Shown one piece after another: positions 35,595 through 43,497 of a stretch of 64,000 nt of DNA. The DNA comes from Gilvimarinus algae. GTDB lineage: Bacteria; Pseudomonadota; Gammaproteobacteria; Pseudomonadales; Cellvibrionaceae. The stretch is from assembly GCF_030518215.1 (NCBI RefSeq), contig NZ_JAULRT010000062.1:434001-498000 (forward strand). The letters run 5' to 3'. A program made the translations under genes and the position numbers. The notes below the pieces were generated by a model. That model had not been told where the DNA came from, made no database searches, and saw only the letters and a program-made list of their open reading frames with translations. Within the stretch, counting starts at the first letter, position 1. Every line of letters begins with the position of its first letter.

Positions 35595-36074
35595 TTACCA
35601 GCTTTTGTCTATTTCCCATCGAGTACATCTAATTACATCGTCGTCTATAACGCTATTGGGCTTAATGCATTCTTTTAGGCTTCTGTTTGGCTTGGGTATT
35701 GGGGTGTCTTTTAGCGCTACAATTTTGTCCTCTGACTGGTAATGTACCCAGTCTTCTCTCGCGCTTTTTCCCTTGGCTTTGTCCATAAGCCTTTGCCTTG
35801 ATTGTTGTAATTTTAAATGCGTTTCTTCCCGCTCTATTCGTAAAGCCTCGTCCCTGCCGTATTTTTTTATTCGCTCGATCCGCTTGTCAAAGTGTTCGGT
35901 ATCTACTTTTTGGCCGCCGAACTCCATGTCTTTTACAACATATTTTGCTTTTTCTTGGATTGCTATTGCCGTTATGTCTTGGGGGGAGAGCATGCGTGTT
36001 TCGCCTTCTTCGTTTTTAGCGCAAGCGATCAGCAATAGAGGTAGTATGATAGTAGCGGTAAGTTTTCCTTTCAT
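35595..36074 (-). CDS. Cargo lipoprotein with coiled coil
   Basis: A 159-residue protein with a lipobox LLLIAC (Cys18), an alpha-helical charged middle (RIERIKKYGRDEALRIEREE) and an end segment RSLKECIKPNSVIDDDVIRC that resembles the end of the membrane protein at 25008-25511. It lies upstream of the CsrA-like gene on the same strand, probably in one transcript. A lipoprotein carried by a temperate phage could act in superinfection exclusion, which is inference only. Confidence 0.65.
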   Translation of the reverse strand: MKGKLTATIILPLLLIACAKNEEGETRMLSPQDITAIAIQEKAKYVVKDMEFGGQKVDTEHFDKRIERIKKYGRDEALRIEREETHLKLQQSRQRLMDKAKGKSAREDWVHYQSEDKIVALKDTPIPKPNRSLKECIKPNSVIDDDVIRCTRWEIDKSW

Positions 36075-36146
36075 GGTTGTTCTCCCTTCACGGCTGCTAA
36101 GACCTTAATTTATTCCCTTTCCAGCGTGTAGCTACCCTGGCCGCTA

Positions 36147-36428
36147 TTACCCGGCCTTCCCGGTTGTCCCTAAGTCTTCCTGAGCTTGCTTTGTCATTGG
36201 GCTGATTTGCCCGGCTTCTGGCATTTCTTCTTCATAGGCTAGCCATAGCTTGTACTGTGGCCACGTTTTTCCAATAGCTTCGATTTCCTCATGCCGCACT
36301 TTCGCACGGCCAGAAAATAGGTTCGTTATCCGCGAATATGGTATGCCCGCTAGGCCTGCGAACTTTTCCCTAGTATGGCCTTCGGCTTCAATTATTAGCC
36401 TAATTCTATCAACCACTTCCATAGTCAT
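36147..36428 (-). CDS. Phage repressor-like HTH protein
   Basis: A 93-residue protein with an XRE/Cro-type helix-turn-helix: TREKFAGLAGIPYSRITNLF, then a second helix pair around EIEAIGKTWPQYKLWLAY. It is divergent from the phage structural genes across an inverted-repeat region, the usual place of a lysogeny repressor. The start may be at 36428 or two codons later at 36422. There is no peptidase domain, so it would not be cleaved like LexA-type repressors. Confidence 0.75.
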   Translation of the reverse strand: MTMEVVDRIRLIIEAEGHTREKFAGLAGIPYSRITNLFSGRAKVRHEEIEAIGKTWPQYKLWLAYEEEMPEAGQISPMTKQAQEDLGTTGKAG

Positions 36429-36443
36429 TAACTAATTAAATTG

Positions 36444-36479
36444 TACTATGTAATACCAAATAACTACACTTACATAGTA
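36444..36479. promoter_or_regulatory. Phage operator candidate
   Basis: TACTATGTA (36444-36452) and TACATAGTA (36471-36479) are a perfect 9-bp inverted repeat with centres about 27 bases apart, surrounded by additional TAACTAA / TTAGTTA elements. They sit between the divergent repressor gene and the rightward phage genes, so they are the likely repressor operators. Confidence 0.55.
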
Positions 36480-36564
36480 ATAGTTAGTTAGGTAAACCAA
36501 GTTTCATTGTGGCGTAACGAGGTTGAAAAGCCAAGCCAAATGAAAACCGACCAAAGGTGACACT

Positions 36565-36840
36565 ATGGAAAAGGGATGCGTTTTTCTTCTGGACAATGGC
36601 CAGCCGTGGGTACTCCGCGCTTTCGCTACCGCACAAGGCTGGAGCTTCTCTGCCTCTCCCAATGATGGCTGCATAGCCTCCGTTCACATCGTCGATGATC
36701 GCCCCTGTTTCCCCGCTGTAGACGATGCCTGTTATGTCACTGCCTTTGGTATAGGTTCCGCTACCTTCATCGTCTCCCTGGCTGAATTCAAAAAGGCGCG
36801 CGCCTACGTACAGAAGTACGCTCAAGAGGTCGCAGCATGA
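36565..36840 (+). CDS. Hypothetical phage protein
   Basis: A 91-residue protein that opens the rightward phage operon, preceded by AAAGGTGA. No domain is recognised; it is rich in aromatic and small residues and ends in a helix AEFKKARAYVQKYAQEVA. It overlaps the next gene by 4 bases (ATGA). Confidence 0.6.
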   Translation: MEKGCVFLLDNGQPWVLRAFATAQGWSFSASPNDGCIASVHIVDDRPCFPAVDDACYVTAFGIGSATFIVSLAEFKKARAYVQKYAQEVAA

Positions 36841-37073
36841 TCGCCCCTAATCAGCCTATCAACCTGTCCGTATTGCCCCCGGTAAGCTCACAAGAGCAGT
36901 TCGCTCAATGGCTGGGCATTACTCAAGATACCGTCCGGGGCTGGGTAGAAAACAACACCGTCCCCAACATCAAAATTGGCCGCCAGCGCTTCATCAACAT
37001 CACACGCCTGGTCGAACAATTGCGCGAGGGTAAAACCATATTCAGCCGCGGGGACTACTCCGATGCTGATTAA
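36837..37073 (+). CDS. Excisionase-like HTH protein
   Basis: A 78-residue protein with a MerR/Xis-type helix-turn-helix: EQFAQWLGITQDTVRGWVEN followed by a basic wing KIGRQRFINITRL. Small proteins of this type act as excisionases or early regulators. It is translationally coupled to the preceding phage gene by an ATGA overlap and lies in the phage regulatory region, opposite the integrase at the far end. Confidence 0.7.
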   Translation: MIAPNQPINLSVLPPVSSQEQFAQWLGITQDTVRGWVENNTVPNIKIGRQRFINITRLVEQLREGKTIFSRGDYSDAD

Positions 37074-37382
37074 CCTCATTCATCATATATCCATGACTTG
37101 CAGTGCCCCCAGGGCACAAGGCCGCGTGAGCGGGGCCAGTGTGGGCGACAGTGACGCGCAAGCGCTCACGTCTGCTGTGCAGATCGTCCACACGGTAACT
37201 CTCGCACGAGTGGCCAAACAGAAAACCCTGTCCGCAGCCGTCCGCGCTGCTTTGCCCGGAAGCCTACCAGAGCTCCCATTAGCTCAACCCATACCCGGGC
37301 TTTTTTATTCAGAACACTTGCGCCAAAAGCCGGGGCGTGAGTTGAGAGGTAAACCGGCTGAACTCACCTAAAAGGTAACACT
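37074..37382. other. Phage region with interleaved hairpins, no firm gene
   Basis: A 309-base stretch between the HTH gene and the ssDNA-binding protein gene. An open frame 37063-37371 (ATG at 37063) overlaps the HTH gene end and has no recognisable domain, so it is not called. Near the right end, AGCCGG (37328-37333) pairs with CCGGCT (37354-37359) and GTGAGTT (37337-37343) with AACTCAC (37361-37367), giving two interleaved stems. A replication origin or translational control site is possible. Confidence 0.4.
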
Positions 37383-37685
37383 ATGAACCAAGTACTGAAC
37401 GTTGAACTCTACGGCGCCTCAATGGCTGACGTTGACGGCCGCCAATACGCCTCCCTCTACATCGGTCAAAAAGTCGAAGACGAAAAAGAGGAGGGCGCCA
37501 AGGGCATCGTCATTATGAAAATGCCGTGTGACCCCGATGTGTATCACGCCCTGAACGCCCCGAAATACCCGGCCCAGGTGCAAGCCCACGTTCGACTCAA
37601 AAAAGCCGCCGGCGGCAAGCTAGGCCAGCACTGCGTCAAGATCGCCCCGGCGCCGTCTGCTGCTCCTTCTGCCCCTAGCAAGTAA
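37383..37685 (+). CDS. Filamentous phage single-stranded DNA-binding protein
   Basis: A 100-residue protein with an N-terminal OB-like strand series (VLNVELYGASMADVDGRQYASLYIGQ) and a flexible Ala/Pro/Ser tail, in the position of gene V in inoviruses, just before the coat genes. Such proteins coat the phage single strand before export. The leader AAAGGTAACACT directly precedes the ATG. Confidence 0.75.
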   Translation: MNQVLNVELYGASMADVDGRQYASLYIGQKVEDEKEEGAKGIVIMKMPCDPDVYHALNAPKYPAQVQAHVRLKKAAGGKLGQHCVKIAPAPSAAPSAPSK

Positions 37686-37715
37686 TCGTTCGTTTAGTTT
37701 CTGTGGGGCCTTCAA

Positions 37716-37919
37716 ATGACCAATTTACAGTGCTCGCAATGGAACATTCTCCCTGACGGCACAGTTCAATGCCTGGGCACTGTTACCGAATCAGCGGGCC
37801 TTCTCCCGCCGATAACCTTCGCTGAAGCTAACGTTTTACTAGGTGCAATTCTAGGCCTTTATGCCTTGATCTTTGTGATCGTTGCTAACGCGGATTCCCT
37901 AAAATCTTTTTTGAGGTAA
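37716..37919 (+). CDS. Small phage membrane protein, minor-coat candidate
   Basis: A 67-residue protein with a short polar N-terminus containing two cysteines (CSQW, VQCLG) and one C-terminal transmembrane helix (ANVLLGAILGLYALIFVIVA) followed by a short basic end. It sits directly before the major coat gene, 5 bases away, the usual place for a minor coat protein. Confidence 0.7.
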   Translation: MTNLQCSQWNILPDGTVQCLGTVTESAGLLPPITFAEANVLLGAILGLYALIFVIVANADSLKSFLR

Positions 37920-37924
37920 TACCT

Positions 37925-38155
37925 ATGTCAACAGTCGTACAACTTCACTCTCGTTCTCGTCGCATCAAAGCTCTAGCAGCCGCTGCTGCCGCTGGACTCA
38001 TGGTCGCAGGTTCAACTGCACTTGCACAGGTTGACCCAGCTGCTGTGGTTTCTTCTATCACTGCTGCAGATGCCGTTGTCATTGCAATCGGCTCTGCCGT
38101 CCTCGGTGTACTCGCCACTATCTTGGCCTTCAAGCTCGCAAAGCGCTTGATGTAA
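37925..38155 (+). CDS. Filamentous phage major coat protein (pVIII-like)
   Basis: A 76-residue precursor. A basic start (HSRSRRIK) and an alanine-rich signal end at TALAQ (cleavage near residue 35). The mature 41 residues have a short polar part, one transmembrane helix (AVVIAIGSAVLGVLATILAF) and the basic end KLAKRLM. This is the typical pVIII design. A strong terminator follows, as expected for the most abundant phage protein. Confidence 0.88.
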   Translation: MSTVVQLHSRSRRIKALAAAAAAGLMVAGSTALAQVDPAAVVSSITAADAVVIAIGSAVLGVLATILAFKLAKRLM

Positions 38156-38171
38156 ACCGCCGGAATTGAAC

Positions 38172-38193
38172 ACCGGGCTTCGGCCCGGTTTTT
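38172..38193 (+). terminator. Intrinsic terminator after the major coat gene
   Basis: A perfect stem ACCGGGC / GCCCGGT closed by a stable TTCG tetraloop and followed by TTTTT. It separates the highly expressed coat gene from the adhesin genes. Confidence 0.9.
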
Positions 38194-38210
38194 ACTTTAA
38201 GGGTCTGCTA

Positions 38211-38288
38211 ATGATTACTTGGGAATGGATTTACTTTTTCATTATGTTTACCGCATTCACCTTACTGTTCAGGGGTTTAGTCAAGTGA
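38211..38288 (+). CDS. 25-residue phage membrane microprotein
   Basis: A short open frame, MITWEWIYFFIMFTAFTL followed by LFRGLVK, almost entirely one hydrophobic helix with a basic end. Its stop overlaps the GTG start of the adhesin (GTGA), which indicates coupling. The size and character fit the tiny pVII/pIX-type cap proteins of filamentous phages. It is too short for routine gene finding; support is from position, hydrophobicity and overlap. Confidence 0.6.
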   Translation: MITWEWIYFFIMFTAFTLLFRGLVK

Positions 38289-39682
38289 AGCGTTTTCTAT
38301 TTTGTATTTTTTTACTTCCGCTTTTTTCATACGCTGAGCTTCAACCCGGCGAAGAGATTACTGTTCAAGCTCAAACCGTCAGCACAGGATACATCTCAAC
38401 TGGTCAGGCATTCGATGATTGGATGGCCCAGTGCAGTCAGGACAGAACAGCGTGTTACCGCTACGCAGACCCTACTGAAGGCAACGAAGGTAAATGGCGC
38501 AAGGGGTATTGTGAGGCCACCTATACTCATTACCTCCATCCCGGCCAAGTTCTACAGCTCGTTTCCGGCCCTGACAGAAATCCCGATGCCTCCGGCTATC
38601 TGTGCACATATACACCTGAGAACGTCTGCGGCCCTCATGCTGGAGAACCTTTACAATCTAACCCACATCAATATTCCAACTGTCCCGGATTTCCTGCCCA
38701 GCTTTGTCAATTAGCCGTTGGTGAAACTGCAGAATTTTGCATCGCATCGCCGACAACTGTCGGTGAAGTACAAGGCGACTCCGCTTATATTGTCAATTAC
38801 ACATTTATCGCCCAAGTTTGTAATCCTCAAAATTTTCAAACCGAATTCGTGACTTACGCTGACTGTGATCACTCAAGCAGTTCTTCAGAAGGCTCTTCCT
38901 CTTCTTCGTCTGACGATAACGGCGAAGGCAGCTCATCAAGCGACAATCCCTCATCAGGTTCCTCATCGTCTAGTTCATCCTCTTCATCATCATCAAGCAG
39001 TATTCCGCCCGATATCGACGGTGACGGAATCGAAGACGGTGAAGACGACGATATGGACGGAGACGGCACACCAAACAGTGACGATGATGATATTGATGGC
39101 GATGGCATACCCAATGATGAAGACGGTTCACCAAACGGGGATGGTTACGGTGACTCCGGCGATGGTGAAGGTGACTGTGAAGGTGACGAGTGCGGTGAGG
39201 GTGAAGGCCCCGGCGGGGACTGTGACCCTGAAGTTGAAGAGTGTGGCTCTGGACTCGATAACGGTACATGTACAGAAGAAGAAGTCATAGCCCCCCAATG
39301 CGGCTCAAACGCTGATCCAATCCAATGCGCGATTCAAGAGCACACTTTCAACGTACGCTGTCAGGACAAGCTCTGGCGCGAAGACCTAGAAGGGGATGAT
39401 GAATATAACGCTGGTGATTCACTTCTTGATGATCCACAGGACAACACCGCAAACGCCATTCAAGAGGAAGAAAATGATTTCACGGCTCACAATGACCTTG
39501 ATGCTAGCGGCATGGGCGGCGGCGTTTGTCCTCCACCTACTGGTTTTTCTCTATTTGGTGTAACGCGAGAAATAACATGGCAGCCCATATGCGATCTCGC
39601 TGCCGATCTTCGCCCATTTATCATCGCTCTCGGCTACATCATCGCCGCTCTCGTTTTCTTTAGATCATTCACAGGAGGTTAA
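38285..39682 (+). CDS. Inovirus adhesin (pIII-like) with poly-Ser and Asp-rich linkers
   Basis: A 465-residue protein. I place the start at the GTG at 38285, because it gives a clean signal peptide (KRFLFCIFLLPLFSYA) and overlaps the microprotein stop. The N-terminal domain has many cysteines; residues about 197-239 are poly-Ser; residues about 243-290 are Asp/Gly repeats of the DxDGDGxxD type (DIDGDGIEDGEDDD, DMDGDGTPNSDDDD), like thrombospondin-3 calcium loops. A second Cys domain and a C-terminal transmembrane helix (FIIALGYIIAALVFF) anchor it. In filamentous phages pIII binds the host receptor. Confidence 0.78.
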   Translation: MKRFLFCIFLLPLFSYAELQPGEEITVQAQTVSTGYISTGQAFDDWMAQCSQDRTACYRYADPTEGNEGKWRKGYCEATYTHYLHPGQVLQLVSGPDRNPDASGYLCTYTPENVCGPHAGEPLQSNPHQYSNCPGFPAQLCQLAVGETAEFCIASPTTVGEVQGDSAYIVNYTFIAQVCNPQNFQTEFVTYADCDHSSSSSEGSSSSSSDDNGEGSSSSDNPSSGSSSSSSSSSSSSSSIPPDIDGDGIEDGEDDDMDGDGTPNSDDDDIDGDGIPNDEDGSPNGDGYGDSGDGEGDCEGDECGEGEGPGGDCDPEVEECGSGLDNGTCTEEEVIAPQCGSNADPIQCAIQEHTFNVRCQDKLWREDLEGDDEYNAGDSLLDDPQDNTANAIQEEENDFTAHNDLDASGMGGGVCPPPTGFSLFGVTREITWQPICDLAADLRPFIIALGYIIAALVFFRSFTGG

Positions 39683-39684
39683 TT

Positions 39685-40005
39685 ATGCAAATGCCCTCTA
39701 TCTTTTCACCCATTGCCGTATTTCTAGCCACCATTACTGGTCCATTGGTCGCTCGTGTAATGCTCGCTCTCGGCGTTGGTGTCATCAGTTACACCGGCAT
39801 CGATGTAGCACTTACTGAACTGTTTGACCGCATCAATACGTCTTGGTCTGGTATACCCGCAAACGTTATTGCTATATGCGGCTTGGCCGGTATTGACGTT
39901 TTTATAACGCTCGTCGCCTCCGCTTACATGTCATCTATCACTTTCCGCTTAGTTTCCGGTGCTATTAAGCGAATCGGATTTATGAACGTCGAAACCGAGG
40001 CCTAA
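39685..40005 (+). CDS. DUF2523-like phage membrane protein (pVI-like)
   Basis: A 106-residue protein with three hydrophobic segments, including FSPIAVFLATITGPLVARVML and the C-terminal SSITFRLVSGAIKRIGF. The size and position between the adhesin and the Zot gene match the pVI-type protein that helps join the adhesin to the phage end. It starts 2 bases after the adhesin stop and ends 1 base before the Zot gene. Confidence 0.75.
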   Translation: MQMPSIFSPIAVFLATITGPLVARVMLALGVGVISYTGIDVALTELFDRINTSWSGIPANVIAICGLAGIDVFITLVASAYMSSITFRLVSGAIKRIGFMNVETEA

Positions 40006-40006
40006 T

Positions 40007-41080
40007 ATGTTCACAATCGTTTCCGGCTTGCCTGGCGCAGGCAAGACTCTTCATACCATTGCTACCAATAAAAAGCACACCGGCAAGCGCCCTGTTTTTT
40101 ATTACAACATCCCATTAAGTGAAGAGGGCGCAAAGATCCTCGGCTGGATTGAGCTCACAAAAGAACAGGTAATGACTTGGTACGATGAAATTCCCGCTAA
40201 TGGGATTTTGATCGTAGATGAGGCTCAGCAGCTATGGCCCATCCGCCCAGCTTCGAAGCCTGTTCCGCGTTCACTATCTGAAATCGAGACTCACCGGCAC
40301 AAAGGTGTTGATCTCATATTCATTACCCAGGACCCTACGCTTTTAGACTCTCATGCCCGCAAGCTTGCTAACGAGCATATACACTATGTGAGACCGTACG
40401 GCGCTAAATACGCTATTCGACACCACAGCGGTACAGGCGTTAAAGACGTTAAAAGCAAAGCCCAGCTAGACGCTACAACAAAATCCAGAATAGGGCAGCC
40501 GTCCGATATTTTCCCGCTTTACAAGTCCGCTGAAGTCCATACACACAAATTCAGACCGCCAAAGGTTTTGTTTATTATTCCTCTTCTGCTTATGCTCGTG
40601 GCCTATTCGATCTATTACGCTTTTTCCGCTATAACCGGTGGCTCATCCGCATCCCAGCAGACGACGCAGACTAACACCCAGCAAAACGGCCCGGCTTCGA
40701 AGTCACAGGTTGTCGACGAAGATTCTATGACCTGGCCACAGCTTTTAAAGCCTGAAATTCCCGGCCTTCCTTACACCGCTCCGTTATATCGTCAAAAAGC
40801 GATGCAGGTTGTTGAAGTTCCCCGTGTTGCGGGCTGTATGGAATTTGAAAATACATGCCATTGCTTCACCCAGCAGGGCAGCCGCATCAATGACGTTTCA
40901 CAGCAAGTCTGTAGAAAGTGGCTCGTTAATCGCCCGTTTGATCACCTCGTTTACCAGAATCAGCAGCGAGAGGGCGGGCCGGATGAGTCGAGCGCGAGGC
41001 ACGAGCGCCGATCAACCGGCACGCCTTCAACGCGCTACATATCAAGCCTCGATATTAAGGTTCCCTCTGAGCCCTACTAA
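40007..41080 (+). CDS. Zot-type phage assembly ATPase (pI-like)
   Basis: A 357-residue protein. The N-terminal ATPase has Walker A GLPGAGKT (residues 7-14) and Walker B ILIVDEA (67-73). One transmembrane helix (187-208) separates it from a C-terminal periplasmic part with CMEFENTCHC. This is the pI protein of inoviruses, which drives extrusion of the filament. The name Zot comes from a Vibrio phage protein; there is no evidence for a toxin role here. Confidence 0.88.
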   Translation: MFTIVSGLPGAGKTLHTIATNKKHTGKRPVFYYNIPLSEEGAKILGWIELTKEQVMTWYDEIPANGILIVDEAQQLWPIRPASKPVPRSLSEIETHRHKGVDLIFITQDPTLLDSHARKLANEHIHYVRPYGAKYAIRHHSGTGVKDVKSKAQLDATTKSRIGQPSDIFPLYKSAEVHTHKFRPPKVLFIIPLLLMLVAYSIYYAFSAITGGSSASQQTTQTNTQQNGPASKSQVVDEDSMTWPQLLKPEIPGLPYTAPLYRQKAMQVVEVPRVAGCMEFENTCHCFTQQGSRINDVSQQVCRKWLVNRPFDHLVYQNQQREGGPDESSARHERRSTGTPSTRYISSLDIKVPSEPY

Positions 41081-41168
41081 CGTCTCTGTAACACGTTAAT
41101 AAAAAGGGGAGTGATACCCCACACAGAAACACAGCGAACCACAAAATAGTAATATTCAGGGTGATTCT

Positions 41169-42455
41169 ATGAGATACGAAAATAAGCGCTGGCATCGTGA
41201 AGGGTCCGTTTTCATGATGGAAAACAAAACCGTTGACCTCTCCGGGCTCCGTTACCTGCACAGCGGTGTTGATACCGTAAAACAGTTGTATAACTGCCTG
41301 ATCCGTCCTGACGTCCTGCAGGACTTACAGACCGCTTATGAGGGCTCTGATCAGTTCTTCACCGTTGGCGGTATAGACTGGCTGATTACCCGGTCCAGCA
41401 AGGCCAGCGGTTACCAGTTCATCCTCAAAAACCTAGATATTGGCTTCGTCGTCCTGCTTAAATCCTTCTACGCTGAGGCCGATCTGTCCGCCTCACACCT
41501 GAAAATCGAGGTCACCCCTCAGACCATCAGCGAGTACTCCCCGGAAGCGCTGACAGCCGAAATAGACCGCATTGCCGCCTTGTTCTGCGTCCAGCTGGTA
41601 CACGCCGGAGTTTCCGTCCATATCGCCACTGACGTCAAAGGGCTGGTGATTCCGTCTGACTTTGAGGCTCGTCTAGTCGCCAAGGCTAAGCGCCAATACA
41701 AGTTCAACTCCATCAGCAACGCACAGATCGCCCTCAATGAAACCGCTGTTATCTATGGTTCTGGCCAGTCGTATACCTTCGGGTCTGCCGGTGCACTTCA
41801 ATTCTGCGTCTATGACAAAACCGCTGAGGCCATTAAGAGCGACAAGATAGGGTTCTGGGAAGGGGTGTGGGGCAAAGTGCCCAGGGCGGACTTTGACGGC
41901 GATTTCAGCGAGGGTAACCCAATCTCTGAGTATGAGCAGGGCGATACCGTACACCGTATAGAGGCGCGTTTTCATCACTCTGTGATCAATCAATTCAGTT
42001 GGGGCACCAAAGACGCTGAGGGCCGCTCTGTCAGCATCAAAAACTATTCTGACCTCGTGCCACACCTGACCGCTCTCTGGCAGTACGCTCTGAACAATTT
42101 CCGACTCCAACACTCAACCAGCTACATAGACCCGCTCTGGCAGTCCCTCATTGAAGACGTGCAGTATTTCTGCCCTTCACCTGACTTGCTGTACAAACGA
42201 GCCCATAAGCCGCCTAGTGAGTGCTCACGGCGCAATGTCGCCTTCTGGTTAGGCAATCAGATCAAGCTCTATTCAAGAGGTCGTTTTAAACCTGAATACG
42301 TTGTCTCCCGTCTTCTGGAATCGGGTTTACAGGCTGACTTGGCTCATTACTTCAATGTGAAGCTGTACGGCGAATCAGAGGCCTTATATTCGGTCCTTCT
42401 CGAGTTCGTAAAAGACAAAATGCAAACCCATCTGCTGTCCGGTGTCGCTGCATGA
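41169..42455 (+). CDS. Phage replication initiation protein
   Basis: A 428-residue protein in the position of the rolling-circle replication gene (II) of inoviruses, between Zot and the integrase. It has recognisable family features such as RYLHSGVDTVKQLYNC, ASHLKIEVTPQTI, RRNVAFWLGNQIKLYSRGRF. I could not identify a clear HUH motif, so the catalytic type is not certain. GGGTGA precedes the ATG at 41169; a second ATG lies at 41214. The stop overlaps the integrase start (ATGA). Confidence 0.78.
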   Translation: MRYENKRWHREGSVFMMENKTVDLSGLRYLHSGVDTVKQLYNCLIRPDVLQDLQTAYEGSDQFFTVGGIDWLITRSSKASGYQFILKNLDIGFVVLLKSFYAEADLSASHLKIEVTPQTISEYSPEALTAEIDRIAALFCVQLVHAGVSVHIATDVKGLVIPSDFEARLVAKAKRQYKFNSISNAQIALNETAVIYGSGQSYTFGSAGALQFCVYDKTAEAIKSDKIGFWEGVWGKVPRADFDGDFSEGNPISEYEQGDTVHRIEARFHHSVINQFSWGTKDAEGRSVSIKNYSDLVPHLTALWQYALNNFRLQHSTSYIDPLWQSLIEDVQYFCPSPDLLYKRAHKPPSECSRRNVAFWLGNQIKLYSRGRFKPEYVVSRLLESGLQADLAHYFNVKLYGESEALYSVLLEFVKDKMQTHLLSGVAA

Positions 42456-43432
42456 TCAGAAAGTTACCCGATGGCCGCTATGAACTCGATTTCTACCCGT
42501 TTGGCTCGTCAGGCCCTCGAATAAAGCGCATTCGGAAAACACGCAAAGAGTGCAAAGAGATTGAAACCGAGTTTCTTTCAAAGAAGCGTCAGTTATCAAC
42601 GCCCGCCGATAACATGCGCCTCTCTGAATTCGTCCAGCTCTGGTACAACGTCCACGGCTGCACACTCAAGGACCACAAATACCGCCTGACCCGCACAATT
42701 AGGATAGTGGAGCGCCTCGGTGATCCCAGGGCAATAGACTTCACGGCCGCTGAGTTCGCGCACTACCGGGAACAAAGGTTAAAAGAAGTCTCTATAAACA
42801 CCATCAATCACGAGACAAGGTATCTCCGGGCTGTGTACGCAGAGTTAATCCGGCTCGACCTGTTCACCGGTGACAACCCAATGTCTAAAATTCGTACCTT
42901 CAAGGTGGATGAACGGGAACTGAGTTACCTCACCAAAGTGCAGATAGCCCGACTCCTGGAAGAGTGCGATATATCGAGGAACAACCATACCGGCGCTGTC
43001 GCTCGACTATGCTTGGCTACTGGTGCTCGATGGAATGAAGCAAACCGTCTCATGTCGTCCCAGCTTCTCGAAGACAGGGTGGTCTACGCCGGCACCAAAA
43101 ACGGCAGGGTGAGGGTCATACCCATACGCCCCAAGCTCTCGGCATACCTTCGCGGCTTAGCCTTTCCCCAGGGTAGATTATTCGATGATTGCTATGCCGC
43201 TTTCAGGCAAGCGGTTCAACGCTCGGAAATTATTTTACCCGATGGCCAGATGTCACACGTGCTTCGTCACACCTTTGCAAGTCACTTTATGATGAACGGC
43301 GGGGACATACTCGTACTGCAAAGATTGCTCGGTCACACGGACTTAAAAGTCACCATGAGATACGCCCATTTGTCACCACGGTATATGGATACAGTGCCGG
43401 ATTTCTCGCCTCTGAATGGGGCTTTAATTTGA
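42452..43432 (+). CDS. Tyrosine integrase
   Basis: A 326-residue tyrosine recombinase. An N-terminal arm-binding part (MIRKLPDGRYELDFYPFG) is followed by a core-binding helix bundle and the catalytic domain with Arg (LATGARWNEAN), H-x-x-R (HVLRHTFASH), His and Tyr (LLGHTDLKVTMRYAH). All catalytic residues are present, so it should be active. It lies 65 bases from the right 59-bp repeat, the usual place of an integrase beside its attachment site. It is coupled to the replication gene by ATGA. Confidence 0.92.
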   Translation: MIRKLPDGRYELDFYPFGSSGPRIKRIRKTRKECKEIETEFLSKKRQLSTPADNMRLSEFVQLWYNVHGCTLKDHKYRLTRTIRIVERLGDPRAIDFTAAEFAHYREQRLKEVSINTINHETRYLRAVYAELIRLDLFTGDNPMSKIRTFKVDERELSYLTKVQIARLLEECDISRNNHTGAVARLCLATGARWNEANRLMSSQLLEDRVVYAGTKNGRVRVIPIRPKLSAYLRGLAFPQGRLFDDCYAAFRQAVQRSEIILPDGQMSHVLRHTFASHFMMNGGDILVLQRLLGHTDLKVTMRYAHLSPRYMDTVPDFSPLNGALI

Positions 43433-43434
43433 AG

Positions 43435-43456
43435 TTGGTAGGAAATTGGTAGGAAA
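43435..43456. repeat. Tandem 11-bp repeat beside the right att copy
   Basis: TTGGTAGGAAA occurs twice in tandem immediately after the integrase stop and 40 bases from the right 59-bp repeat. Short repeats in this position may be arm-type integrase sites, which is inference. Confidence 0.45.
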
Positions 43457-43460
43457 TAAA

Positions 43461-43494
43461 AAAGGGTCAGCAGGCGCTAACCTACCGACCCTTT
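43461..43494 (+). terminator. Terminator after the integrase gene
   Basis: AAAGGGTC (43461-43468) and GACCCTTT (43487-43494) form an 8-bp stem with an 18-base loop just before the right att copy. It would end the phage operon and protect the chromosomal side. Confidence 0.55.
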
Positions 43495-43497
43495 CTA

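Noticed and set aside
36484..36825. Minus-strand open frame of 113 residues in the phage
   Set aside because: It is antisense to the first rightward phage gene, which has a good ribosome-binding site and coupling to the next gene.
37063..37371. Phage open frame of 102 residues
   Set aside because: It overlaps the HTH gene end and interleaved stems, and its composition does not look like a folded protein; kept only as a possibility in the region note.
40007..41080. Zot as a toxin gene
   Set aside because: The protein is the normal assembly ATPase of filamentous phages; the toxin property belongs to a C-terminal fragment in Vibrio phages and no such fragment is recognisable.
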